From contig WLGZ01000054.1 of assembly GCA_009702945.1 (NCBI GenBank), positions 1 through 6,821 on the forward strand: 6,821 bases of DNA, written 5' to 3'. A program made the position numbers and the translations under genes. The DNA comes from Actinomycetota bacterium (GTDB lineage Bacteria > Actinomycetota > Actinomycetes > S36-B12 > UBA5976). A model generated the notes under the pieces. The model made no database searches. It was not told the origin of the DNA and saw nothing but the letters and a program-made list of their open reading frames with translations. Numbering within the stretch: position 1 is the stretch's first letter; each line of letters starts with the position of its first letter. Of this stretch, positions 1-5,707 are shown piece by piece.

Positions 1-97
1 GTTTCTTATCTAATCTGCACAGTAAGTAATTCCCAACTAAGTCAATAAACCAAGGGGTTAATCGCTAACCACTTATGCTTGATCCACTAGCAACAAT

Positions 98-102
98 AGG
101 AG
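98..102 (+). promoter_or_regulatory. Ribosome binding site deciding the trxA start
   Basis: AGGAG lies 5 nt upstream of the ATG at 108. The in-frame ATG at 75 has no purine-rich stretch at a suitable distance, and starting there would put this Shine-Dalgarno sequence inside the coding region. This favours the 108 start. Confidence 0.75.
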
Positions 103-107
103 TAATA

Positions 108-431
108 ATGGGCGCAACCGCAGCCGTAACAGATGCATCGTTTGCTGACGATGTATTGAAGAGTGCCAAACCAGTACTGGTTGATTTTTGGGCTGAATGG
201 TGTGGCCCGTGCAAAATGATTGGTCCAATCCTGGAAGAAATTGCTGCCGCACACGGCGACAAACTAACTATCTTGAAATTAAACGTTGATGAGAATCCAG
301 CCACCGCCGCTAACTACGGTGTGACTTCAATTCCAACCATGAACGTTTACCAAAATGGTGAGATCGTAAAGCAGATCATTGGTGCAAAGCCAAAGGCGGC
401 ACTTCTTTCAGATCTTGCTGAGTTCATTTAA
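108..431 (+). CDS. trxA: Thioredoxin
   Basis: Cytosolic dithiol-disulfide oxidoreductase that reduces protein disulfides and is normally recharged by thioredoxin reductase (TrxB). The 107-residue length is typical of single-domain thioredoxins. The active site WCGPC is at residues 31-35, preceded by the usual VDFWAE strand. The cis-proline loop TSIPT (Pro76) and a C-terminal helix ending in LAEFI complete the fold. I chose the ATG at 108 because AGGAG sits just upstream; an ATG at 75 would add 11 non-thioredoxin residues. In many actinobacteria trxB directly precedes trxA. Here the first 74 bases show no recognisable TrxB C-terminus, so trxB is either further upstream or elsewhere. The next gene starts 7 nt after the stop, so the two are probably co-transcribed. 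Identification is secure. Confidence 0.96.
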   Translation: MGATAAVTDASFADDVLKSAKPVLVDFWAEWCGPCKMIGPILEEIAAAHGDKLTILKLNVDENPATAANYGVTSIPTMNVYQNGEIVKQIIGAKPKAALLSDLAEFI

Positions 432-438
432 GTAACTA

Positions 439-1524
439 ATGACAGTAACGATCCTGCGACGCGGCGATCAAGGGCCGGCAGTAACAGAGGTTCGTGATCG
501 GCTAGTTCGTCTTGGGCTCTTAAGTCCTGATGCCAGCGCAGCAGTAGATGTTTTTGATGACATCTTGCTAGCTGCGCTGCGCTATTTCCAACAGACTCGT
601 GGTTTAACAGTTGACGGCTTAGTTGGTCCACAAACTTTTCGCAGACTCGATGAGGCGCGCTGGAAAATTGGCGATCGTGTTTTGAGTTTCACGCCCGGTC
701 ACGTAATACATGGCGAAGATGTTGCGCAATTACAACAACGTCTAATTGAACTTGGGTTTGCGTTAGATCGCGTTGACGGTATCTTTGCAAAAAGTACTGA
801 CTCAGCAGTTCGCGAATTCCAACGCAACGTTGGTTTAGATGTCGATGGAATTTGTGGGCCAGCATTCTTTCGCGCGTTCCAAAGACTGGCTCGAACTATT
901 GCAGGTGGTAGCCAAGAACATTTGCGCGAACTTTCTACCGTTGCCAATTTTGGAAAAACTAGAACCGTTGAAACTTGTTCGATCTTGTTAGATCCAAGTG
1001 ACTTGGATGAGAAATTAGTAGGCAGTGAGTATTCGCATTCTGATATCTGCTGGGATATTGCGTCTCGACTTGAGGGTCGATTGGGTGCCATGGGAACACT
1101 CGTCTTATTGACCCGGCCGCAAGGAGGCAAAGTTGATGGTGAGCGCACCAGGGCAAGCCTTGCCAATGACAGCAATGTCGACTTGATAATTGGTCTGGGG
1201 CTAGATCGCCACAACAATCCCCTGGCCCAAGGTGTTGCCTCGTATTACTTTGGCCACGAATACTCCCGCTCAGCTACTGGCATGAGACTGGCAGAGATAG
1301 TTCAGGAAGAAATCAGCTCCCGAACTTCAATTGCAGATTCAAAGTCGCATGCCAAAACCTGGGATCTATTGCGCTTAACTCGTATGCCCAGCATCAAAGT
1401 TGAATTGGGTTACGCAACGAGTCCGCATGACAGCGAGTTGTTATCTCAGGCTGAAACCAGAGACCAAATTGCCGCTGGATTAAGTTCGGCTGTCACCCGA
1501 ATTCTGGCACCTAGAATCGGTTAG
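439..1524 (+). CDS. cwlM: CwlM-like peptidoglycan-binding protein with degenerate amidase_3 domain
   Basis: 361 residues. Two PG_binding_1 repeats occupy about residues 8-70 and 90-150, each with a GxxVxxLQxRLxxLG-like start and a VDGxxGPxTxxAF-like end. An N-acetylmuramoyl-L-alanine amidase (amidase_3) fold follows at about 180-355. The zinc-site motifs look lost: the usual DPGHGG is DPSDLD (185-190), the usual metal Glu aligns with His200, and the usual SIH is GLG (252-254). The late Glu is kept (VELGY, Glu322). I see no signal peptide, so the protein is probably cytosolic, like mycobacterial CwlM, which regulates MurA under PknB control rather than cutting wall. The protein stops soon after the amidase fold (ILAPRIG) and lacks the Thr-rich tail that I recall carrying phosphosites in mycobacterial CwlM. 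The ATG is 7 nt after trxA with no clear Shine-Dalgarno sequence, suggesting coupling. The orthology is strong; the regulatory role is inferred. Confidence 0.85.
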   Translation: MTVTILRRGDQGPAVTEVRDRLVRLGLLSPDASAAVDVFDDILLAALRYFQQTRGLTVDGLVGPQTFRRLDEARWKIGDRVLSFTPGHVIHGEDVAQLQQRLIELGFALDRVDGIFAKSTDSAVREFQRNVGLDVDGICGPAFFRAFQRLARTIAGGSQEHLRELSTVANFGKTRTVETCSILLDPSDLDEKLVGSEYSHSDICWDIASRLEGRLGAMGTLVLLTRPQGGKVDGERTRASLANDSNVDLIIGLGLDRHNNPLAQGVASYYFGHEYSRSATGMRLAEIVQEEISSRTSIADSKSHAKTWDLLRLTRMPSIKVELGYATSPHDSELLSQAETRDQIAAGLSSAVTRILAPRIG

Positions 1525-1531
1525 TCTCGTT

Positions 1532-1549
1532 ATGTGACCTAAGTCACAT
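1532..1549. promoter_or_regulatory. CRP/GlxR-type palindrome (or short hairpin) between convergent genes
   Basis: TGTGACCTAAGTCACA at 1533-1548 matches the actinobacterial CRP/GlxR consensus TGTGANNTANNTCACA at every fixed position. With one more base on each side it makes a perfect 7-bp stem with a CTAA loop. It lies 8 bp after the cwlM-like stop and 43 bp past the parB stop, where no downstream promoter is evident. It could be a regulator site or a hairpin that helps end transcription from both sides. There is no long T-run on either strand. The sequence match is certain; its function is not. Confidence 0.5.
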
Positions 1550-1560
1550 TTATGGGTTCC

Positions 1561-1585
1561 TACACAAGTTGTTCACATGTGTGTA
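1561..1585. repeat. Small inverted repeat in convergent gap
   Basis: TACACA (1561-1566) and TGTGTA (1580-1585) form a 6-bp inverted repeat with a 13-nt loop that contains the palindrome CACATGTG (1574-1581). It may contribute to transcription termination between the convergent cwlM-like and parB genes. It is short and could be chance. Confidence 0.25.
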
Positions 1586-1591
1586 AGTGAA

Positions 1592-2668
1592 TTACTTAAG
1601 CGGCTCGCCAAACATGCCACGTTGCTTTGGGTCAATGACTTCAACGATTCTTTGCAGATCTTCCAAGGTCGCGAACTCAATAATGACTTTGCCGCGAGAC
1701 TTGCCGACCTGGACTGTAACCCTGGTGTCGAGTCGATCAGAAAGTCGATCTCCCATTGATTTAAGTCCAGGAGCGCTGATCTTGCCACCTGACTTCTTGG
1801 CAGTTGGCTTAGCTGGTTTGTCATCTTGTCCGAGTGAAACTATTTCTTCAACCGTTCGCACCGAAAGACCTTCGGCAACAATTCGACTAGCTAAGCGCTC
1901 AATTGCTGCGGCGTCCTTGAGTCCAAGTAAAGCTCGGGCATGACCGGCTGAGATTACGCCAGCGGCAACTCGGCGCTGAACTGCTGGGGGCAAGTTAAGT
2001 AGTCGCAGAGTGTTAGAAATCTGTGGGCGTGAACGGCCTAGACGAGTTGCTAGTTCGTCTTGAGTGCCACCGAAATCCTCAAGTAATTGCTTGTAGGCTG
2101 CGGCTTCTTCAAGTGGAGTTAAGGCAGCCCGATGCAGGTTCTCTAGTAACGCATCTCGCAACATCTGGTCATCGGCAGTTTCGCGGATCAGAGCCGGAAT
2201 CGTTTTAAATCCGGCCTTTTTGCTGGCGCGGAGGCGTCGCTCGCCAGCTACAAGTTCGTATCCCCCGCCTTTAGCTGATCGCACCACAATCGGTTGCAGT
2301 AATCCAACTTCTTGGATCGAGTGAACTAGCTCAGCTAGGGCTTCATCATCAAATACTTGGCGTGGTTGTTGGGCATTTGGAACTATGGATCGGATTGGAA
2401 GTTCAGCGAAAGTAAGTCCAGCGATCACAGCTGGGGCTTGACTGGTGGTTTGAGTCGCAGGCGCTGTCGACTTAGTCGCTGCCTTTGCTGGGGCTGCGGG
2501 CTTGGCAGTGGATTTACTTGCCGGAGCTGCTTTTTTAGGTGCTGTGCTGGCAGTCTTCTTTGCTGGTTTGGCGCCAGTTCCACCTTTTGGCTTTGCGGTC
2601 GTAGTTTCACGTGAAACATCCGGGATCAAGGCTCCTAAGCCACGGCCTAGGCTTTGTCGTTTTGCCAT
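1592..2668 (-). CDS. parB: Chromosome-partitioning protein ParB (parS-binding CTPase)
   Basis: 358 residues. ParB binds parS sites, spreads as a CTP-dependent clamp, and recruits ParA and SMC for origin segregation. Residues 1-16 are the conserved N-terminal LGRGLGALIP box that contacts ParA. Residues about 23-80 are a Lys/Ala/Pro/Thr-rich linker. The ParB/Srx CTPase domain follows, with NAQQPR at 98-103 and GERRLRA at 142-148. ENLHRAALTPLEEA (176-189) leads into the helix-turn-helix region (TQDELATRLGRSRPQISNTLRLL, about 202-224). The dimerisation domain is about 303-358. I chose the ATG at 2668 because AAGGG lies 8 nt upstream and family members start MAKR/LGRGL; an upstream start at 2704 would add 12 unrelated residues and overlap parA. 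The gene follows parA with a 4-nt gap and carries a parS site in codons 17-22. Confidence 0.96.
   Translation of the reverse strand: MAKRQSLGRGLGALIPDVSRETTTAKPKGGTGAKPAKKTASTAPKKAAPASKSTAKPAAPAKAATKSTAPATQTTSQAPAVIAGLTFAELPIRSIVPNAQQPRQVFDDEALAELVHSIQEVGLLQPIVVRSAKGGGYELVAGERRLRASKKAGFKTIPALIRETADDQMLRDALLENLHRAALTPLEEAAAYKQLLEDFGGTQDELATRLGRSRPQISNTLRLLNLPPAVQRRVAAGVISAGHARALLGLKDAAAIERLASRIVAEGLSVRTVEEIVSLGQDDKPAKPTAKKSGGKISAPGLKSMGDRLSDRLDTRVTVQVGKSRGKVIIEFATLEDLQRIVEVIDPKQRGMFGEPLK
2603..2618. promoter_or_regulatory. parS: parS site 1 (inside parB)
   Basis: AGTTTCACGTGAAACA matches the bacterial parS consensus TGTTTCACGTGAAACA at 15 of 16 positions, with the 14-bp palindromic core intact. 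It lies within the parB N-terminus and reads through as Asp-Val-Ser-Arg-Glu-Thr on the coding strand. ParB from this locus should nucleate here, which could also affect transcription of its own gene. Confidence 0.93.
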
Positions 2669-2672
2669 TGCA

Positions 2673-3560
2673 TTAACCCTTCTGCTTACGTTCGGTGATT
2701 TCACGGGCGGCAGCTAGATAAGCCACTGCCCCAGTTGATCCTGGGTCATATGTCATTACCGATTGCCCAAATGATGGGGCTTCGGCGACATAAATCGATC
2801 TTGGAATTACGGTTTCTAGGACTTTTTTGCCGAAGTAGCCGCGCACTTCCTCAACTACTGAGGCGGAAAGGTTGGTTGTGGAGTTATACATAGTCAGCAA
2901 AATAGTGCTGACTTCTAGTTCCGGATTTAGGCGTTCTTTGGCGAACTCAATGGTGCGAAGCAATTGCTGGACACCTTCAAGGGCGTAGAACTCGCACTGG
3001 ATTGGGATCAAAACCTCTTTAACCGCAGCTAGGGCATTAATCGTCAGCATTCCTAGGCTTGGTGGGCAATCAATGAATACGTAGTCCATTTCATGATCAG
3101 CCAAGAAATCAGCCAGGGCTTGCTTTAGCAGGAATGGCCGTTTTGCTTCATCCACAGTCGAAATAAGTTCAATGTCTGCACCAGCTAAGTCCAGAGTTGC
3201 TGGCAATACCCATAGGGAATCAAAGCCTTCGGCAGCGCTCATCATGTCAGCGATTGCTTCGCCATCTAACAAAACATCAAAGGATCCACTGGCATCTTCA
3301 TAATGGTCAATTCCAAAGGCGGTACTGGCATTTCCTTGTGGATCAAGGTCAATCACTAGAACGTTCAAGCCCGCAAGAGCCATAGATGCGGCCAGATTTA
3401 CCGCAGACGTGGTTTTGCCTACGCCACCTTTTTGGTTGGCAATAGTGATGATTCGGGTTTGTTTTGGCTTGGCGAAAGTACCTTTAAGTCCACGTCGAAC
3501 GTAGACTGCCGCAGCCGCAGCCGCAGCTAAAGGTGTGTCTTCTTCATCGGCGTACGCCAT
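2673..3560 (-). CDS. parA: Chromosome-partitioning ATPase ParA (Soj family)
   Basis: 295 residues. ParA is a Walker-type ATPase that dimerises on ATP, binds nucleoid DNA and moves ParB-parS complexes. The deviant Walker A motif KGGVGKTT is at 44-51, Walker A' with VLVIDLDPQGN at 67-77, and Walker B with YVFIDCPPSLG at 160-170. The chromosomal-type N-terminal extension (about 1-34) holds an unbroken seven-alanine run (12-18). Such extensions are usual in actinobacterial ParA. The ATG at 3560 is preceded on the minus strand by a modest AGG-containing site. The gap to rsmG is 75 bp and holds a hairpin; a TAATAC element downstream of it could be a -10 box, but I see no good -35, so whether parA has its own promoter is unclear. 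parB follows after 4 nt. Confidence 0.97.
   Translation of the reverse strand: MAYADEEDTPLAAAAAAAVYVRRGLKGTFAKPKQTRIITIANQKGGVGKTTSAVNLAASMALAGLNVLVIDLDPQGNASTAFGIDHYEDASGSFDVLLDGEAIADMMSAAEGFDSLWVLPATLDLAGADIELISTVDEAKRPFLLKQALADFLADHEMDYVFIDCPPSLGMLTINALAAVKEVLIPIQCEFYALEGVQQLLRTIEFAKERLNPELEVSTILLTMYNSTTNLSASVVEEVRGYFGKKVLETVIPRSIYVAEAPSFGQSVMTYDPGSTGAVAYLAAAREITERKQKG
2677..2681 (-). promoter_or_regulatory. Ribosome binding site deciding the parB start
   Basis: On the minus strand AAGGG, within AGAAGGG, lies 8 nt before the ATG at 2668 and directly adjoins the parA stop codon (2673-2675). It supports the shorter parB start and places the parB ribosome binding site within the end of parA. 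Confidence 0.75.
3508..3525. repeat. GCCGCA hexanucleotide repeat in parA
   Basis: Three exact tandem copies of GCCGCA, followed by GCT, lie in the 5' part of parA and encode most of its poly-alanine run (residues 12-18). Short repeats of this kind can change length by slippage; in-frame changes would alter only the alanine count. Confidence 0.7.
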
Positions 3561-3605
3561 TTTGCCAACCTAATTTCTTAACCCCAGTATTACTAACTTG
3601 AGTCT

Positions 3606-3633
3606 TAAGCGTAGGGCAAATGCCTGACGCTTA
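3606..3633. terminator. Hairpin between rsmG and parA, without a T-tract
   Basis: TAAGCGT (3606-3612) and ACGCTTA (3627-3633) form a perfect 7-bp stem. It continues after a small internal mismatch with GGC (3615-3617) pairing GCC (3622-3624) around an AAAT loop. It starts 2 nt after the rsmG stop on the minus strand. There is no T-run after it on either strand, so it could be a partial terminator, an RNA-processing or stability element, or attenuate readthrough into parA. The structure is clear; its role is inferred. Confidence 0.5.
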
Positions 3634-3635
3634 TG

Positions 3636-4232
3636 TTAGGTGGTCACCCGTACGACGGTGGTCTGTGGATCCACGACGCCTTCGCCACAAAGTACGATTT
3701 CTGCCTTGCGGCCCTTGAGGATTTCCTTGGCATCAGTGATTTCAGTTGCCGCCGAGCTGCCCTTCATGGCCAAAATCTGTCCGCCTTTAGTGGTTAATGG
3801 CAGTGACCAGGTAAGTAATTTCCCAAGTGGGGCAACGGCCCGGGCAGTAACAACGGGCGCAGTATGGCCTTTAAGTTCCTCGGCTCGGCCACGAATAACT
3901 GTTACTTGGTCAGTTAAACCAAGGTCTGTGACAACTTCCTTTAGGAATTCAGACCGGCGCATTAATGGTTCAATCAAACCCATTGTGATATCTGGTCTAA
4001 CTATCGCTAGAACTAAGCCCGGTAAGCCAGCCCCGCTGCCAATGTCAAAAACCTTTGAGTTGGCAGGGATAAGTTCTTCAACAACTGCACAGTTAGCAAT
4101 GTGGCGATCCCAGATTCGATCTACTTCTCGTGGCCCTAAAAAGCCACGTTCCACACCTGCTCCGGCTAACCAATGCGCGAATCGGGCAAGGTTTTCCGCA
4201 GCATCTGGGTAAACCTCGGTGATTTCTTTCAC
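3636..4232 (-). CDS. rsmG: 16S rRNA (guanine-N7) methyltransferase RsmG/GidB
   Basis: 198 residues, close to the family's usual length. It uses S-adenosylmethionine to make m7G at position 527 (E. coli numbering) of 16S rRNA. The family signature ERGFLGPREVDRIWDRHIANC is split over residues 28-48. The SAM-binding motif I, VFDIGSGAGLPG, is at 61-72. LIEPLMRRSEFL (86-97), the TARAVAPL motif (129-136) and MKG (156-158) follow. The start is a GTG at 4232: the frame is closed by a TGA a short way upstream and contains no ATG in between. No Shine-Dalgarno sequence is visible, and a parS site ends 21 bp upstream (in the direction of transcription), so initiation may depend on coupling to jag. Loss of RsmG gives low-level streptomycin resistance in several bacteria (established for the family). 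Confidence 0.95.
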   Translation of the reverse strand: MKEITEVYPDAAENLARFAHWLAGAGVERGFLGPREVDRIWDRHIANCAVVEELIPANSKVFDIGSGAGLPGLVLAIVRPDITMGLIEPLMRRSEFLKEVVTDLGLTDQVTVIRGRAEELKGHTAPVVTARAVAPLGKLLTWSLPLTTKGGQILAMKGSSAATEITDAKEILKGRKAEIVLCGEGVVDPQTTVVRVTT

Positions 4233-4252
4233 TGAATTAGTCTTTCGATAAA

Positions 4253-4268
4253 TGTTTCACGTGAAACG
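4253..4268. promoter_or_regulatory. parS: parS site 2 (between jag and rsmG)
   Basis: TGTTTCACGTGAAACG matches the parS consensus at 15 of 16 positions with an intact 14-bp core. The right half-site is repeated immediately (GTGAAAC at 4261-4267 and again at 4268-4274), and the second copy reaches the first base of the jag stop codon. It sits 21 bp upstream of the rsmG GTG. Confidence 0.93.
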
Positions 4269-4273
4269 TGAAA

Positions 4274-4741
4274 CTAGGCCGGAAGTACCACGATTCGACG
4301 TTTTGGTTCTTCGCCCTTGGAAATGCTAGATGCGCCGGCTTCGCCAACTGCGTCATGTACTACTTTGCGCTCAAAAGCGTTCATTGGCTTTAGTTCAACT
4401 TCTTCGCCAGTTTCAATTGCTTTAGCAGCAGCTTCCTTTGCTACCTCAATTAGCTTGGCCTTAACTCCGGCGCGATGGCCTGAGATATCCAGCATTAATC
4501 GGGAGCGTTCGCCAGTTTCGCGAGTTACCGCAAGGCGAGTTAGTTCTTGAATTGCATCTAGAACTTCACCTTTTTGGCCAACAAGTTGAGCTAGGTCTGC
4601 GCCAACAATGCTTACAGTTGCGCGATCATTTTCAACGTCCATGTCGATGTCGCCATCAAGGTCTGCGATGTCTAATAGACCTTCTAAGTAATCTGCGGCG
4701 ATTTCGCCTTCTTGTTCAAGTAGTGAGAGTTTTTCAGCCAT
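4274..4741 (-). CDS. jag: Jag/KhpB-type RNA-binding protein (KH and R3H domains)
   Basis: 155 residues, encoded next to yidC as in most Gram-positive bacteria. Residues about 32-100 form a KH-like domain with a GxxG loop (GQKG, 55-58). Residues about 118-155 form the R3H domain, with Arg125-x3-His129 and the typical SKGEEPKRRIVV end. There is no N-terminal Jag_N domain, as is usual for actinobacterial members. KhpB/EloR binds RNA with KhpA and affects cell elongation and division in streptococci; in actinobacteria the role is less defined, so function here is inferred. The ATG at 4741 follows a GAAAGG stretch about 9 nt upstream. The gene lies 60 bp after yidC, and that gap contains a parS site; its own stop overlaps the repeated half-site of parS 2. 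Confidence 0.92.
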   Translation of the reverse strand: MAEKLSLLEQEGEIAADYLEGLLDIADLDGDIDMDVENDRATVSIVGADLAQLVGQKGEVLDAIQELTRLAVTRETGERSRLMLDISGHRAGVKAKLIEVAKEAAAKAIETGEEVELKPMNAFERKVVHDAVGEAGASSISKGEEPKRRIVVLPA

Positions 4742-4787
4742 TTGGTTTGGCCTTTCTGTGTTGGAAATCTAGTTTGGGTAGTGGCTT

Positions 4788-4803
4788 TGTTTCACGTGAA
4801 ACT
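4788..4803. promoter_or_regulatory. parS: parS site 3 (yidC stop / jag upstream)
   Basis: TGTTTCACGTGAAACT matches the parS consensus at 15 of 16 positions, with the palindromic core intact. On the minus strand it reads AGTTTCACGTGAAACA, identical to site 1. Its last two bases are part of the yidC stop codon. It lies 46 bp upstream of the jag ATG. Confidence 0.93.
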
Positions 4804-5707
4804 ATTTGCGTTTCTTTTTAGGCTTCTTTTTAGGTTGCTGGCGAGTGACTTTAGCTTCTGGCGTCGGCTCGATTTCGGTAACGGATTCAGGGTTCTTCTT
4901 AGACTTTTTTGCAGCTCTTCGGGCTTCAAGTGCATCAAATGCTGGGGTTCCAGGCTGTGGACTATTTCGGATTACATAGAACTGTTGGCCCATAGTCCAA
5001 AGGTTTGTGGTGAACCAGTAAAGCAATACACCGACTGGGAAATTGATGCCGGTGACCGCAAAAATGATCGGGAATACATAAAGCAAAATCTTTTGTTGCT
5101 GCACCATTGGGTTGTCAGGTGCGGTGTTTTTAACGATCAATTGACGCTGAGTTAGGAACGAAGTGAGTGTCATTAAGAAGATCAAAATTAAGGTGACCCA
5201 GAAAGTTGCGGTTGGGTTTGCAGTCTCAGCTCGGTTCATGAATGTGCCATAAATCGGAGCGCCAAGGATAGTTGCGTTTCTAGCTGACTCAACTAATTCG
5301 TCAGTCAGCACACCCTTTGGCTGGCTCATTGCAATGCCTTGCAGTACAACGAACAAGGCGTAGAAGATTGGGGCCTGCGCCAAAATTGGCAAGCAGCTAG
5401 ATAGCGGGTTGGTTCCGGTTTCCTTGTAGAGCTTCATTAGCTCTTGGGATTGGCGTTCGCGATCACCTTGGTATTTCTTTTGGATCTCTTTAACCTGCGG
5501 CTGAATAATCTGGAGGTTTCGCTGGCTCTTAATCTGCTTTACGAAAAGCGGGATCAAGATGATGCGGATCAAGATAACGAGCATGACGATGGCAAGGCCC
5601 CAGGCCCAACCGCTGTCTGGAAGGAACACTCGGGAAGTTAAAGAGTGGAACGAAACTAAAACCCAACTAACCAGAGTTTCTAGCCATACCAATGGATTAA
5701 GGCTCAT
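4802..5707 (-). CDS. yidC: Membrane protein insertase YidC (Oxa1/Alb3 family)
   Basis: 301 residues. YidC inserts and folds membrane proteins, alone or with SecYEG. The Gram-positive core is visible: hydrophobic segments at about 34-56, 106-127, 167-185, 206-220 and 222-237, with the conserved groove arginine as Arg48 in the first (VILIRIILIPL). The loop between the first two holds a charged helical hairpin (about 57-100), followed by NPLSSCLPILAQAPIF (100-115), a family hallmark. The N-terminal 30 residues are hydrophobic, and I see no lipobox cysteine. The C-terminal tail (about 257-301) is Lys/Arg-rich and ends KKKPKKKRK, as in YidC forms thought to touch the ribosome. The ATG overlaps the yidD stop as ATGA, implying translational coupling. 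Confidence 0.96.
   Translation of the reverse strand: MSLNPLVWLETLVSWVLVSFHSLTSRVFLPDSGWAWGLAIVMLVILIRIILIPLFVKQIKSQRNLQIIQPQVKEIQKKYQGDRERQSQELMKLYKETGTNPLSSCLPILAQAPIFYALFVVLQGIAMSQPKGVLTDELVESARNATILGAPIYGTFMNRAETANPTATFWVTLILIFLMTLTSFLTQRQLIVKNTAPDNPMVQQQKILLYVFPIIFAVTGINFPVGVLLYWFTTNLWTMGQQFYVIRNSPQPGTPAFDALEARRAAKKSKKNPESVTEIEPTPEAKVTRQQPKKKPKKKRK

Noticed and set aside
1..74. Possible trxB 3' end upstream of trxA
   Set aside because: No frame gives a recognisable TrxB C-terminus; the three frames hit stops early and look non-coding. A small GGTTA/TAACC inverted repeat at 56-70 is too weak to call.
75..107. Longer trxA start at 75
   Set aside because: It adds 11 residues not found in thioredoxins and ignores the AGGAG placed 5 nt before the ATG at 108.
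699..1217. Leftward 172-codon open frame
   Set aside because: It is antisense to the cwlM-like gene, with low-complexity Ser/Arg-rich content typical of a shadow frame.
1587..1943. Rightward 118-codon open frame in the parB region
   Set aside because: It is antisense to the parB C-terminal part with no domain and no suitable ribosome binding site.
2669..2704. Longer parB start at 2704
   Set aside because: It would overlap parA by 32 nt and add residues unlike the conserved ParB N-terminus; the AAGGG site supports 2668.
3640..4212. Rightward 190-codon open frame
   Set aside because: It lies entirely antisense to rsmG, whose motifs are unmistakable, and its translation shows no recognisable domain.
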